DNA of 64,000 bases from Silanimonas sp044377035 (GTDB taxonomy: Bacteria; Pseudomonadota; Gammaproteobacteria; Xanthomonadales; Xanthomonadaceae), in the NCBI RefSeq assembly GCF_044377035.1, contig NZ_JBILJW010000001.1, positions 124,001 to 188,000 on the forward strand, read 5' to 3'. Shown piece by piece: positions 53,264-61,504 of the stretch (the first letter of the stretch is position 1; every line of letters starts with the position of its first letter). Below the pieces are notes generated by a model. The model was not told where the DNA came from. It worked only from the letters and a program-made list of their open reading frames with translations, and did not search any database. A program made the position numbers and the translations under genes.

Positions 53264-53304
53264 CGAACGTATGACAAACGTACACGATCCAATTCGCTTG
53301 TCAA
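53264..53304 (-). promoter_or_regulatory. Promoter of the PspA/flotillin operon with a tandem TACGTT repeat
   Basis: On the minus strand TTGACA (53299-53304) and TACGTT (53277-53282) are separated by 16 nt. A second TACGTT at 53266-53271 repeats after exactly 11 bp, one helical turn, as TACGTTTG...TACGTTCG. The direct repeat covers the -10 region and +1, a place for an activator or repressor. The predicted start lies about 22 nt before the ATG. Confidence 0.6.
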
Positions 53305-53338
53305 CACGGCCGCCCGCAGGGCGCAGCCGGGCCTCGCC

Positions 53339-53983
53339 TCAGAGCAGCCGCTGGCTGATGGCCTTCATCACCGCATGGGTTCGGTCGCGGCAGTCGAGCT
53401 TCACCAGCAGGTCGGAGATGTAGTTCTTCACAGTGCCCTCGGAGAGGTGCAGCACGCGGCCGATCTCCTTGTTCGAGTAGCCGCCGGCCACGAGCTTCAG
53501 GATGCTGGCTTCGCGCTCAGTGAGGTGCGGTTGGCCTGCATTGCGCTCGGCCGGAAGCAGGGCGCGCACCGGGCCCAGCGAAACGGGTTGCAGCAGGGTC
53601 TCGCCGCGGGCCACGCGATCGATGGCGTCGTGCAGGTCTTCCGGCGCGGCGTCCTTCAGCAGGAAGCCCTGCGCGCCGGCCTCGATAGCGGCGAGCATCA
53701 GCGCGCTGTCGTCGAAGGTGGTGAGCAGGATCACTGGCGTGGCGTCGCCGCTTTCGCGCAATGCGCGAATCAGGCCGATGCCACCGAGCCCCGGCATGCG
53801 GATGTCGCTGACGATCACGTCCACCGGGCGCTGCGGTAGGGCGGCAATCAGCCGTTCCGCATCGGGGCTCTCCAGGGCGACCTCGAAGCCGAGATCGACG
53901 AGCAGGGCCGAAAGCCCCTTCAGCACCAGCGCCTGGTCATCGGCGAGTGCGAGTCGAATGCGCGTGGCCTCCGGGCGGTTCAT
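53339..53983 (-). CDS. NarL/LuxR-family response regulator
   Basis: 214 residues. Receiver domain (phosphoacceptor Asp in VDVIVSDIRMPGLGGIGLIRAL, Thr in LLTTFD, Lys in FLLKDAAPEDL) and a C-terminal LuxR-type helix-turn-helix (LTEREASILKLVAGGYSNKEIGRVLHLSEGTVKNYISDLLVKL). The ATG overlaps the stop of the sensor kinase gene (ATGA). It ends 90 nt before the start codon of the PspA operon on the same strand, which is the obvious target. Confidence 0.93.
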   Translation of the reverse strand: MNRPEATRIRLALADDQALVLKGLSALLVDLGFEVALESPDAERLIAALPQRPVDVIVSDIRMPGLGGIGLIRALRESGDATPVILLTTFDDSALMLAAIEAGAQGFLLKDAAPEDLHDAIDRVARGETLLQPVSLGPVRALLPAERNAGQPHLTEREASILKLVAGGYSNKEIGRVLHLSEGTVKNYISDLLVKLDCRDRTHAVMKAISQRLL

Positions 53984-55149
53984 GCGGCCACCCCAGCGGC
54001 GATGGCGGGCAGTTCCGCACGGAAGCGAAGGCCCTGCGGCGTGCAGGATTCGATGTGCAGTTCGCCGCCGAAGGCCGCGAGGCGCTCACGCATACCGCGC
54101 AGGCCATTGCCCTCGGCCAGCGGCAAGCGGCCGTGGCCATCGTCCTCCACGCTGAGTCGCAGGCGTCCGTCGACGGTGTCGACCCGCAGGGCGACGTGCG
54201 AGGCCTGCCCGTGGCGCAGGGCATTGGTCAGGCCCTCTTGGGCGAAGCGCAGCAGCACCTCTGCCTGGGCCACCGAGGCCACCCGGGCCTGCTCCCGGCC
54301 CTGCAGTTCGATGCGCACGCCCGGCAGCGGCCGGGCGAGGGCGGCGAGGGCGTCGCCGAGCTGGATGCCGTCGTGCTGCCGCAGTTCACTCACCACCGCG
54401 CGGATGTCGGCCAACAGTTCATCGGCCAGCTGCAGCGAGATGCCGAGTTCCTCGCGGCCGGCGAAGGCGGGGTCGCGGTGCAGGGCGCGAAGGTGCAGCT
54501 TCAGGGCGGTGAGCTTGTGGCCGGCCACGTCGTGCAGTTCGCGCGACAGGCGAAGGCGTTCGTCGCTGCGCGTGGATTCCTCGAGCAGGCGCTGCGTGGC
54601 CTGCAGCTCGGCATTGAGGTCGGCCAGCGCATCGCCGCGACGTTCGCTTCGCTCCGCGTACATCGCCGTCAACGCCGCGAAGGCCTGGAAGCCGAGCATC
54701 GGCAGGATCGAGAGCAGCAGGTCGTCGAGCTCGAAGCCGCGCAAACGCCACAGCGCGAGCACCGCCGCGTTCAGCAGCACGAGGATCGCGGTGGCCATCG
54801 GCACCGACAGCATCGTGAACAGCTGGCCGGAGACGATGATCAGCAGCACCGAAACGCCCGCCGATCCCAGAAGGTGTTGGGCGACGACGACCATCAGGCC
54901 CTGCGCCAGCAAGGCAGCGATGGCGCCGACGCGGTGTCGGCAGGGATCGATCACGTGCGCGGCCTGCAGCACGAACAGCACCAGCATCGCGAGCAGGGCG
55001 CCGAACCCCAGCCACACGCCAATGTCGCCGCGAACCAACGCGGCGGCCGGCACCGCGCTTGCGGTGATGCCGCCCCAGGTGATGTAGGCCGCCCAACTCA
55101 ACGGGGCGAGCAGGCGGGTGCGAGTACTGCGGGCGAATTCGGAATCCAT
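53980..55149 (-). CDS. DesK/LiaS-like sensor histidine kinase
   Basis: 389 residues. About five or six membrane helices make up the first 185 residues with almost no extracytoplasmic domain, so it probably senses the membrane itself. HisKA_3 dimerisation domain with RLRLSRELHDVAGHKLTALKLHLRAL gives the phospho-His; HATPase motifs are FAQEGLTNALRHGQASHV (N box), VEDDGHG (G1) and GNGLRGMRERL (G2). It phosphorylates the coupled NarL-type regulator. ATG at 55149 starts the sensible protein; longer frame is antisense. DesK, LiaS and VraS are related; which signal it detects is unknown. Confidence 0.9.
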   Translation of the reverse strand: MDSEFARSTRTRLLAPLSWAAYITWGGITASAVPAAALVRGDIGVWLGFGALLAMLVLFVLQAAHVIDPCRHRVGAIAALLAQGLMVVVAQHLLGSAGVSVLLIIVSGQLFTMLSVPMATAILVLLNAAVLALWRLRGFELDDLLLSILPMLGFQAFAALTAMYAERSERRGDALADLNAELQATQRLLEESTRSDERLRLSRELHDVAGHKLTALKLHLRALHRDPAFAGREELGISLQLADELLADIRAVVSELRQHDGIQLGDALAALARPLPGVRIELQGREQARVASVAQAEVLLRFAQEGLTNALRHGQASHVALRVDTVDGRLRLSVEDDGHGRLPLAEGNGLRGMRERLAAFGGELHIESCTPQGLRFRAELPAIAAGVAA

Positions 55150-55223
55150 GCCGACAGTATCGGTGCCCGAACGTCCGGATTTCGCCCTCCCCAAGGCGAA
55201 GGTGACTTTCCTCACCCCTTGCG

Positions 55224-55239
55224 GGTGCCGACCGGCACC
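55224..55239. promoter_or_regulatory. 16-bp palindrome between the kinase and DUF2306-like genes
   Basis: GGTGCCG-AC-CGGCACC is an exact inverted repeat with 2-bp centre, between divergent starts (55149 minus, 55294 plus). It could be an operator for either gene; in GC-rich DNA such repeats also arise by chance. Confidence 0.3.
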
Positions 55240-55293
55240 TCGGCGCCATGGCGCGCGATGCGGAGACTGGCGGCACCCCCAAGGAGAGCTGCC

Positions 55294-55986
55294 ATGTACC
55301 GCGCCATCGTCACCGCCCACATCGCCTGCGGCGTCATCGCCCTCGTCACCTACTGGATGGCCGGCCTGTCGAAGAAGGGCTCGCCGCTGCATCGCGGTGC
55401 GGGCAAGGCCTACCTGCTCAGCATGATCGGCGTCGTCGCCAGCTCGGTGGTGATGGCGGGCTTCGCCTTCGCGCGGGAGATGTTTGTCATCGCCACTTTC
55501 CTTGCTTACCTCGTGGTGATCACGACGACGGCGATGGCCCTCGGCTGGTTGGCCCTGCGCCGCAAGCGCGACCAGGCCGGTTACCGCGGCACCGGTTACC
55601 GCGCCGGCGCGGTGGCGAACGTCGCCAGCGGCCTCGCGGTATTCGCCTTCGGCATCCAGCAGGGCGACGCCCTGCTGATGGGCTTCAGCTGGGTCGGCAT
55701 CATCATTGGTGGCCAGATGCTCTGGCGCGCATGGAAGCCGCTGGCCGAAACCAAGTGGTGGCTGCGCGAGCACATCGGCGCCATGCTGGGCTGCGGCGTG
55801 GCGACGCACATCGCCTTCCTGGGCATTGGCATTCGCCGCCTCACCGACGCGCTGGGCGTGCCGGTCGATCTCGGCCTGGTGGCCTGGTTCGCGCCGGTGG
55901 CGGTGTCCTTTCTTGCCGGGCTGTGGCTGGAGCGGAAGTACCTCGCCGCGCCGGCGCGCCGATCTGTCGCGGTTACTGCGGGCTGA
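55294..55986 (+). CDS. Integral membrane protein, DUF2306-like
   Basis: 230 residues, six or seven hydrophobic helices. Conserved-looking polar positions in helices include TAHIACGVIALVTYW, SPLHRGAGKAYL, WWLREHIGAMLGCGVATHIAFLG, with several His that might bind haem or metal, as proposed for related DUF2306 proteins. AAGGAGAG lies 7 nt before the ATG. Monocistronic, divergent from the sensor kinase. No function assigned. Confidence 0.68.
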   Translation: MYRAIVTAHIACGVIALVTYWMAGLSKKGSPLHRGAGKAYLLSMIGVVASSVVMAGFAFAREMFVIATFLAYLVVITTTAMALGWLALRRKRDQAGYRGTGYRAGAVANVASGLAVFAFGIQQGDALLMGFSWVGIIIGGQMLWRAWKPLAETKWWLREHIGAMLGCGVATHIAFLGIGIRRLTDALGVPVDLGLVAWFAPVAVSFLAGLWLERKYLAAPARRSVAVTAG

Positions 55987-56272
55987 TCTCGGCCTTCGCC
56001 GGGCAGCTCATCGCGTTGTCGCGTTCGGCCATCGTCTTGCCGATGGTGTAGGCGCCCATCATCACCAGCAGGCCGCCGCACAGCACGAGGGCAACGAGGG
56101 CCGCAATGGCGTCCTTCTTCGAGCCCGACTTGCGGGCCGTCATGCCGAGCAGCAGTGGGAACGCCAGCATGAACAGCGGCGATACCGCCATGGACAGGAA
56201 CATCGCCGCCGGCATGGCGACAGCGAGCACGCCGGCGAAGGCGGTGGAGTCTTTCGAGGGCTGCGAGGTCAT
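55973..56272 (-). CDS. Small two-helix membrane protein
   Basis: 99 residues with two or three hydrophobic helices (FAGVLAVAMPAAMFLSMAVSPLFMLAFPLLLGM and AIAALVALVLCGGLLVMMGAYTIG). Its 3' end overlaps the convergent membrane protein gene by 14 bp. It lies 74 nt after isovaleryl-CoA dehydrogenase on the same strand. Family not recognised. Confidence 0.55.
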   Translation of the reverse strand: MTSQPSKDSTAFAGVLAVAMPAAMFLSMAVSPLFMLAFPLLLGMTARKSGSKKDAIAALVALVLCGGLLVMMGAYTIGKTMAERDNAMSCPAKAEISPQ

Positions 56273-56346
56273 TGGACCATCCTTGGTGGGGGGGGGGTGG
56301 TCGAAAGCCTACCAATCGAGATGGGCGTGGCGGAACCCCGCCCGCC

Positions 56347-57504
56347 TCAGGCGTTTCCGGCGAACAGTTCCCGCCCAATCAGCATGCGGCGGATCTCGTT
56401 GGTACCTGCGCCAATCGCGTAGAGCTTCGCGTCGCGCAGGATGCGCCCGGTGTCGTATTCGTTGATGTAGCCGTTGCCGCCGAGGGTCTGGATGGCTTCC
56501 AGCGCCACCTGCACGGCGGCTTCCGAGGCGTGCAGCAGGCAGCCCGCGGCGTCCACGCGGCTCTTGTGGCCGGCGTCGTAATCGCGGCCCACCTGGTAGG
56601 CGAAGGCGCGGCTGCTCTGCAGCGCGGTGTACATGTCGGCGATCTTGCCCTGCATCAGGCCGAAGGTGCCGATGGCCGCGTCGAACTGCTTGCGCTCGCG
56701 CACGTAAGGCAGGGCGATATCCATCGCGGCCTGCATCAGGCCGAGCGGGCCACCGGTGAGCACGAGGCGCTCGGTGTTCAGGCCGCTCATCAGCACCTTG
56801 ACGCCCTTGTGCACTTCACCCAGCACGTTCTCGGCCGGGATCTCGCAGTCCTCGAACACCAGCTCGCAGGTGTTGCTGCCGCGCATGCCGAGCTTGTCGA
56901 GCTTCTGTGCGGTGGAAAAACCCTTCATGCCCTTCTCGACGAGGAAGGCGGTCATGCACTGGCTGCCGGCCTCCTTGCCCGCGGTGCGCATGTAGACGAT
57001 CAGCACGTCGGCTTCGGGGCCGTTGGTGATCCACATCTTGTTGCCGTTGGCCACCCACACGTCGCCACGCTTTTCCGCTCGGCAGGCCATCGAGCCCACC
57101 ACGTCGGAGCCGGCGCCCGGCTCGCTCATCGCCAGCGCGCCCACCCACTCGCCGCTGCAGAGCTTCGGCAGGTACTTCGCGCGCTGCGCGGCGTTGCCGT
57201 TGACGTAGAGATTGCTGACGCAGAGGTTGGAATGCGCGCCGTAGCTCAGTCCCACTGAGCCCGAGGCGCGGCTGATTTCTTCCATCGCCACGAGGTGGGC
57301 GAGGAAGCCCATCTCGCTGCCGCCGTACTCGCCCGGCACGGTGATGCCCAGCAGGCCCATCTCGCCCAGCTTCCGCCACAGGTCGGCCGGGAACAGGTTG
57401 TCGTGGTCGATCTGCGCGGCGCGCGGCGCGATTTCGCTCTCGGCGAAACGGCGGACGGCGTCGCGGAGGGCATCGATGTCGTCGGAGATGGGGAACGGGC
57501 GCAT
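56347..57504 (-). CDS. ivd: Isovaleryl-CoA dehydrogenase
   Basis: 385 residues, acyl-CoA dehydrogenase fold with FAD. LNTERLVLTGGPLGLMQAAMD carries the catalytic Glu at the position unique to isovaleryl-CoA dehydrogenases (Glu254 in human IVD), and GYINEYDTGRILRDAKLYAIGAGTNEIRRMLIGREL is the FAD-binding end. It oxidises isovaleryl-CoA to 3-methylcrotonyl-CoA, passing electrons to ETF. In one operon with leucine dehydrogenase and a membrane protein, gaps 2 and 19 nt. Equivalent to liuA. Confidence 0.94.
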   Translation of the reverse strand: MRPFPISDDIDALRDAVRRFAESEIAPRAAQIDHDNLFPADLWRKLGEMGLLGITVPGEYGGSEMGFLAHLVAMEEISRASGSVGLSYGAHSNLCVSNLYVNGNAAQRAKYLPKLCSGEWVGALAMSEPGAGSDVVGSMACRAEKRGDVWVANGNKMWITNGPEADVLIVYMRTAGKEAGSQCMTAFLVEKGMKGFSTAQKLDKLGMRGSNTCELVFEDCEIPAENVLGEVHKGVKVLMSGLNTERLVLTGGPLGLMQAAMDIALPYVRERKQFDAAIGTFGLMQGKIADMYTALQSSRAFAYQVGRDYDAGHKSRVDAAGCLLHASEAAVQVALEAIQTLGGNGYINEYDTGRILRDAKLYAIGAGTNEIRRMLIGRELFAGNA

Positions 57505-57523
57505 GGGGTTCCGGAGGGGGAGG

Positions 57524-58111
57524 TCAGGCGAACAGCAGCATCGCGGCGAGGCCGACGACGAGCAGCAGGAGGAGGGCGAGGGCGATCCAATCGCCGACGG
57601 TGCGTTTGTAGCGCACCTGCGGTGTGGCCTGGATGATCGCCGCGTAGTCCGCGGCGAGGACGCGGCGGCCCTTTTCGCACCAGAGCAGGTAAAGGATGTA
57701 CGCGTGGATCAGCGTGCCCACGGGGATCGCCAGCAGGCCGAGCATCGAGACCGGCGTGCCGATGTACTTCACCCAGGGCGAGAGCGTGCGGTAGCCGTAA
57801 GCGAGCGCGCCGGCCGCGGCGGCGAGCAGCCCGATGAGCACGCCGCCGCCGACCACGCCGGCCAGCTGGCGGGCATTGCCCGGGCCGCCATCGACGCCGG
57901 GCATCAGCACCGCGACGAGGGTCAGCAGCATCATCACCGCGCCCAGCCCGAACAGCAGCCCGACGGATTTCAGCTGCCGCTCGTGGCCGATGTGGGCTTC
58001 GCGGATGGCGACGGCATCGTCGCGCGGCGGCGCGGCGAACTCGAGGTTCGCCGCGGGCGGACGGTAAGCGTCGGCGGTGCCGAGCGTGGGGTCCTTACGC
58101 TCGGCGCCCAT
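57524..58111 (-). CDS. Four-helix membrane protein between leucine and isovaleryl-CoA dehydrogenases
   Basis: 195 residues. A soluble 45-residue N-terminus, then hydrophobic helices: VGLLFGLGAVMMLLTLVAVLM, GVVGGGVLIGLLAAAAGALAYGY, IGTPVSMLGLLAIPVGTLIHAYILYLLW and DWIALALLLLLVVGLAAMLLFA. It follows leucine dehydrogenase by 2 nt. No recognised family or function; a transport or assembly role in leucine use is only a guess. Confidence 0.65.
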   Translation of the reverse strand: MGAERKDPTLGTADAYRPPAANLEFAAPPRDDAVAIREAHIGHERQLKSVGLLFGLGAVMMLLTLVAVLMPGVDGGPGNARQLAGVVGGGVLIGLLAAAAGALAYGYRTLSPWVKYIGTPVSMLGLLAIPVGTLIHAYILYLLWCEKGRRVLAADYAAIIQATPQVRYKRTVGDWIALALLLLLVVGLAAMLLFA

Positions 58112-58113
58112 GC

Positions 58114-59211
58114 TCAGCCCTTGCGACCCATGAACTGCGGCCGTGCCGAACCCAGATGCGGCAGCTTCAGCTTGCCGATGGCGTTGATGCGCTCCTCGGC
58201 CATGCGGTCGGCGGCGCGGAAGGTGGGAATGCCCTCACGCTTGCTGATCTCGAAGATGCGGCCGAGGTTGTAGTAGATGGTGCGCATCATGCGCATGGCG
58301 CGCTCGCGGTTGTAGCCGTCGATCTCGAGAGAGACGTTCATCAGGCCGCCGGCGTTCACCGCGTAGTCCGGCGCGTAGAGGATGCCGCGCTTCTCGACTT
58401 CCATGCCGATCTCGTCGTTCGCCAGCTGGTTGTTGGCGGCGCCGCAGATGATCTTGCACTTCAGGCGCGGCAGGGTGGCCGCGTTCACCGTGCCGCCGAG
58501 GGCGGTCGGCGAGTAGACGTCGGCGTCGACGTCGTAGATCTCGTCGAGGGCCACGGCCTCGCAGCCGAACTCGTCGACGGCGCGCTGCACGGCGTCCTTG
58601 TTGATGTCCGTGACGAACACCTTGGCGCCCTTCTCGCGCAGCAGCTTCACGAACTCCATGCCCACGTGGCCCACGCCCTGCACGGCGTAGCTGTACTTGC
58701 CCACGTCCTCGTTGCCGAACTTCACGTTCAGCGCGGCCATCAGGCCCTGCACGGTGCCGTAGGCGGTGAACGGCGAGGGGTCGCCCGAGCCGCCGTGCAC
58801 CTGATGCACGCCGGTGACGAACTCCGTCTCGCGGAACACGTATTCCATGTCGTTGACGTCGATGCCGACGTCCTCGGCCGTGATGTAGCGGCCGTTGAGC
58901 GAATTCACGAAGCGGCCGAAGGCGCGGAACAGCGCTTCCGACTTGTCCTTGTTCGGGTCGCCGATGATCACGGCCTTGCCGCCGCCGAGGTTCAGGCCGG
59001 ACACCGCCGCCTTGTAGGTCATGCCGCGCGAGAGGCGCAGCACGTCGTTCACCGCATCCTGCTCGGTGGCGTAGGGCCACATGCGCGTGCCACCGAGGGC
59101 CGGGCCCAGCACGGTGTTGTGGATAGCGATGATGGCCTTCAGGCCGGCATCCGGGTTGTGGCAGAACACCACTTCCTCATGGCCGGTCTTGGCGAGGGTT
59201 TCGAAGATCAT
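58114..59211 (-). CDS. ldh: Leucine dehydrogenase (Glu/Leu/Phe/Val dehydrogenase family)
   Basis: 365 residues, with NAD as the family's usual cofactor. It deaminates leucine, and also valine and isoleucine, to the 2-keto acids. Lysines of the active site are in GMTYKAAVSGLNLGGGKAVIIGDP, NLAD-like ITAEDVGIDVNDMEYV, and Rossmann VQGVGHVGMEFVKLL. High similarity to Bacillus LeuDH over the whole length (for example the segment from AIHNTVLGPALGGTRMW). ATG at 59211. First gene of the ldh-membrane protein-ivd operon. Confidence 0.93.
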   Translation of the reverse strand: MIFETLAKTGHEEVVFCHNPDAGLKAIIAIHNTVLGPALGGTRMWPYATEQDAVNDVLRLSRGMTYKAAVSGLNLGGGKAVIIGDPNKDKSEALFRAFGRFVNSLNGRYITAEDVGIDVNDMEYVFRETEFVTGVHQVHGGSGDPSPFTAYGTVQGLMAALNVKFGNEDVGKYSYAVQGVGHVGMEFVKLLREKGAKVFVTDINKDAVQRAVDEFGCEAVALDEIYDVDADVYSPTALGGTVNAATLPRLKCKIICGAANNQLANDEIGMEVEKRGILYAPDYAVNAGGLMNVSLEIDGYNRERAMRMMRTIYYNLGRIFEISKREGIPTFRAADRMAEERINAIGKLKLPHLGSARPQFMGRKG

Positions 59212-59233
59212 GCGGGGGCTCCGGATAGGCAAA

Positions 59234-59267
59234 GCCGCCGGGGGGGCCCGGCGGCGGCGCGCATTGT
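59234..59267 (-). promoter_or_regulatory. Possible ldh promoter -10 with hairpin at the transcript start
   Basis: Minus-strand TACAAT (59262-59267) is a good -10; the -35 is weak. The next 22 bp fold as GCCGCCGGG / CCCGGCGGC around a 4-base C loop (59234-59255), so the mRNA would begin with a strong stem. Alternatively the stem plus TTT ends transcription of the TonB receptor gene. Confidence 0.4.
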
Positions 59268-59320
59268 AAAGCAATTGCTCTAGGCGAGCCTCGGAGCAGG
59301 CCAGTGGCGCCCGGGCGCCA

Positions 59321-61357
59321 TCAATCGAACGCCCATTCCAGGCCCAGCTGCCACTCGCGGCCCGGCAGCGGCAGTTCGCGGGCGACGTGCCCCGTTCGCG
59401 GGTTCACGCCGAGCCCGCCGGCCACGTCGATGTCCACGCCGCGGGCGTTGAAGAGGTTGTCGGCGTGCAGCCACAGGCGCAGTGCCGCGCTCGGGCGCCA
59501 GTTCACCTGCAGCATCACCCGCGGGTCGTTGGCCTCGGTCTGGAAGCCTTCGCGCGAACGCCAGTGCGCGCCCACGGTGGTATCCCATGCCTGCACGGGC
59601 AGCCAGTTCACCAGCAGGCTCGCGGTGTCGTGCGAGACGAACTGTCCGGGCGGCGCCTCGGCGATGCTCGCGGGCAGGCGGTAACGGTCCTCGAAGATCG
59701 TCGAGCCCGCCAGGCGCAGCCGCCATTGCGGCGAGGGCGTCCACAGCACCACGGCTTCGAGGCCTTCGGTGTGCTGGCGGCCGGCATTCACCGTCGTCGC
59801 GGTGATGCCATTGAGCGGCACCACCACAAAGCCGTCCTCCGCATCGCGGTGGTAGTAGGTGCCGGAAAGCAGCCAATCGCCGGACTGGTAGCGCCCCAGC
59901 AGCTCGGTGGTGCGCACCTGCGTGGGCTTCAGCCCCGGCGACCCGGCGATCACCGGGTTGTTCTGCAGGAAGAGCTGGCCCAGCGAGGGCGCGAAGAACG
60001 CTTCCTGCACCAGCAGTTTCATCGTGTAGCGCTCGCCGGGCGTCCAGACCCATGCCGCGCGCGGCGACAGGGCCGAGCCGCTCTGCTCGTAGTCGTCGTA
60101 GCGCGCGCCAACCACCAGCCGGTGCTCGGGCGTGAGGCGCCAATCGTCCTCGACGAAGGCCGCGCTCATGCGGTCGCGCGCGCCATCGGCGACGAAGCGC
60201 AGGCCCGTGCTTTCGAAACCCTCCAGCGGGAAGAACAGCGGGCCCAGCGTGTAGTTGGCCTGCAGGTCAGCCTGCGTGGTGCGGCCGGATTGCGTCTCGC
60301 CGCCGAAGGTGAGCGTGTGGGCGCCGAAGGTGCGCTGCAGCGTGAGCCCGCCCGACTGGTTGCGATGGGTGAGCACACCGCGCTGGCGGAAATCCTGGCT
60401 GGTGAACGGCCCGGTGCGCTCGCGCGCCACCACCGCGCTCAGCACGTAGCGCTGGCGAAGCGCGCTGGCGAAGCCTTCAAGGCGCCATTCGCCGAGGTCC
60501 ACCTTGCCGCTGTAGCGCCACCAGGTGGCCGCCAGTTGGCTCTCGTCGCCGGGATTGATCGAACCGTTGAGGCCGTAATAGCCCTCGATGTCCGAATCGT
60601 GGTGCAGCACCTGCAAGCCGTGGCCGCCACGGCCGATGTCGAGGATGGCGGTGCGCGTCATGGACGATTCGGTGCTCTCCGAGACCCGGCCGAAGGGGTC
60701 GAACAGCCCCTCGTAACCCGGCGCCTCGTCCTCTTCCTGCAAGGCGCGCAGGTCGAGCCGCCACTCGCCGTGGCTTGCCCCGGTGATCACCTGCGCCGCA
60801 AGGCCGCCCTCCGACGACCGCATCGCCCCCACCAGGCCATCGCCGCGGCGCGTCACCACGTTCACCACCTCGTCGCTGGGGCCGCCGCCGAAGCGCGCGC
60901 CGCCCGGGCCGCGGATGATCTCGACGCGCTCCACCATCGAAAGCGGGAAATCGCGCACCACGCCCCAGGCCCGAACGGACTGCATGGTGTTCACCCGCTG
61001 GCCATCGATGGCCAGCAGGCCGCCGCCGGCCGTGCCGGGGTTGCCACGCAGCACCGTGCGGTTCTCGAGGCCCGTGGCGGCCACCCGCGAGGTGTAGGCG
61101 CCGGGCACCCAGTTCAGCACCTCGTGCAGGTGGCGGAAGCCCAGCCGCTCCAGCTCCTGGCGTTCGAGGACCGTGATGCTGGCCGTGGCGTCGCGCAGGG
61201 AGCTGGCGTTGAAGCTGGCCGCGCTGACGTCGATCTCCAGCAGCTCGTCGAGGCTGAGGTCGAGCAGGGCCGGATCCTGCGTGCGCGCCGCCGCCATGGC
61301 AGGCCCCATCACTGCGAGGGCAAGCACGATGGCGATGGCCAGTCCGTTCTGGGGCAT
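59321..61357 (-). CDS. TonB-dependent outer-membrane receptor
   Basis: 678 residues. Signal peptide (NGLAIAIVLALAVMGPAMAAA, cleavage near residue 24), then a plug domain from DLSLDELLEIDVSAASFNASSLRDATASITVLERQELERLG with RVEIIRGPGGARFGGGPSDEVVNVVTRRG, and a beta barrel of about 500 residues. The end reads GLEWAFD, with Asp after the terminal Phe, unlike most barrels that end in Phe. Substrate could be a siderophore or cobalamin; the divergent neighbour is a B12-dependent mutase, which makes the latter worth testing. Confidence 0.9.
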   Translation of the reverse strand: MPQNGLAIAIVLALAVMGPAMAAARTQDPALLDLSLDELLEIDVSAASFNASSLRDATASITVLERQELERLGFRHLHEVLNWVPGAYTSRVAATGLENRTVLRGNPGTAGGGLLAIDGQRVNTMQSVRAWGVVRDFPLSMVERVEIIRGPGGARFGGGPSDEVVNVVTRRGDGLVGAMRSSEGGLAAQVITGASHGEWRLDLRALQEEDEAPGYEGLFDPFGRVSESTESSMTRTAILDIGRGGHGLQVLHHDSDIEGYYGLNGSINPGDESQLAATWWRYSGKVDLGEWRLEGFASALRQRYVLSAVVARERTGPFTSQDFRQRGVLTHRNQSGGLTLQRTFGAHTLTFGGETQSGRTTQADLQANYTLGPLFFPLEGFESTGLRFVADGARDRMSAAFVEDDWRLTPEHRLVVGARYDDYEQSGSALSPRAAWVWTPGERYTMKLLVQEAFFAPSLGQLFLQNNPVIAGSPGLKPTQVRTTELLGRYQSGDWLLSGTYYHRDAEDGFVVVPLNGITATTVNAGRQHTEGLEAVVLWTPSPQWRLRLAGSTIFEDRYRLPASIAEAPPGQFVSHDTASLLVNWLPVQAWDTTVGAHWRSREGFQTEANDPRVMLQVNWRPSAALRLWLHADNLFNARGVDIDVAGGLGVNPRTGHVARELPLPGREWQLGLEWAFD

Positions 61358-61504
61358 GGGGAGTACGTGGGCTGCGGCAATGCAGCATACCCGGCGTTCA
61401 CACCGTCATGGCAAGGGCGGCGAGCGGGGAGGGATCGTCAAAACCTGCGAACCCGCCCCAGAAGTTAAACTCGCCGCCTTTCCCGCAATCGCGACGTGGC
61501 CGCC

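Noticed and set aside
61358..61504. Cobalamin riboswitch upstream of icmF.
   Set aside because: The 147-bp divergent spacer is too short for a full element and I see no B12-box-like sequence.
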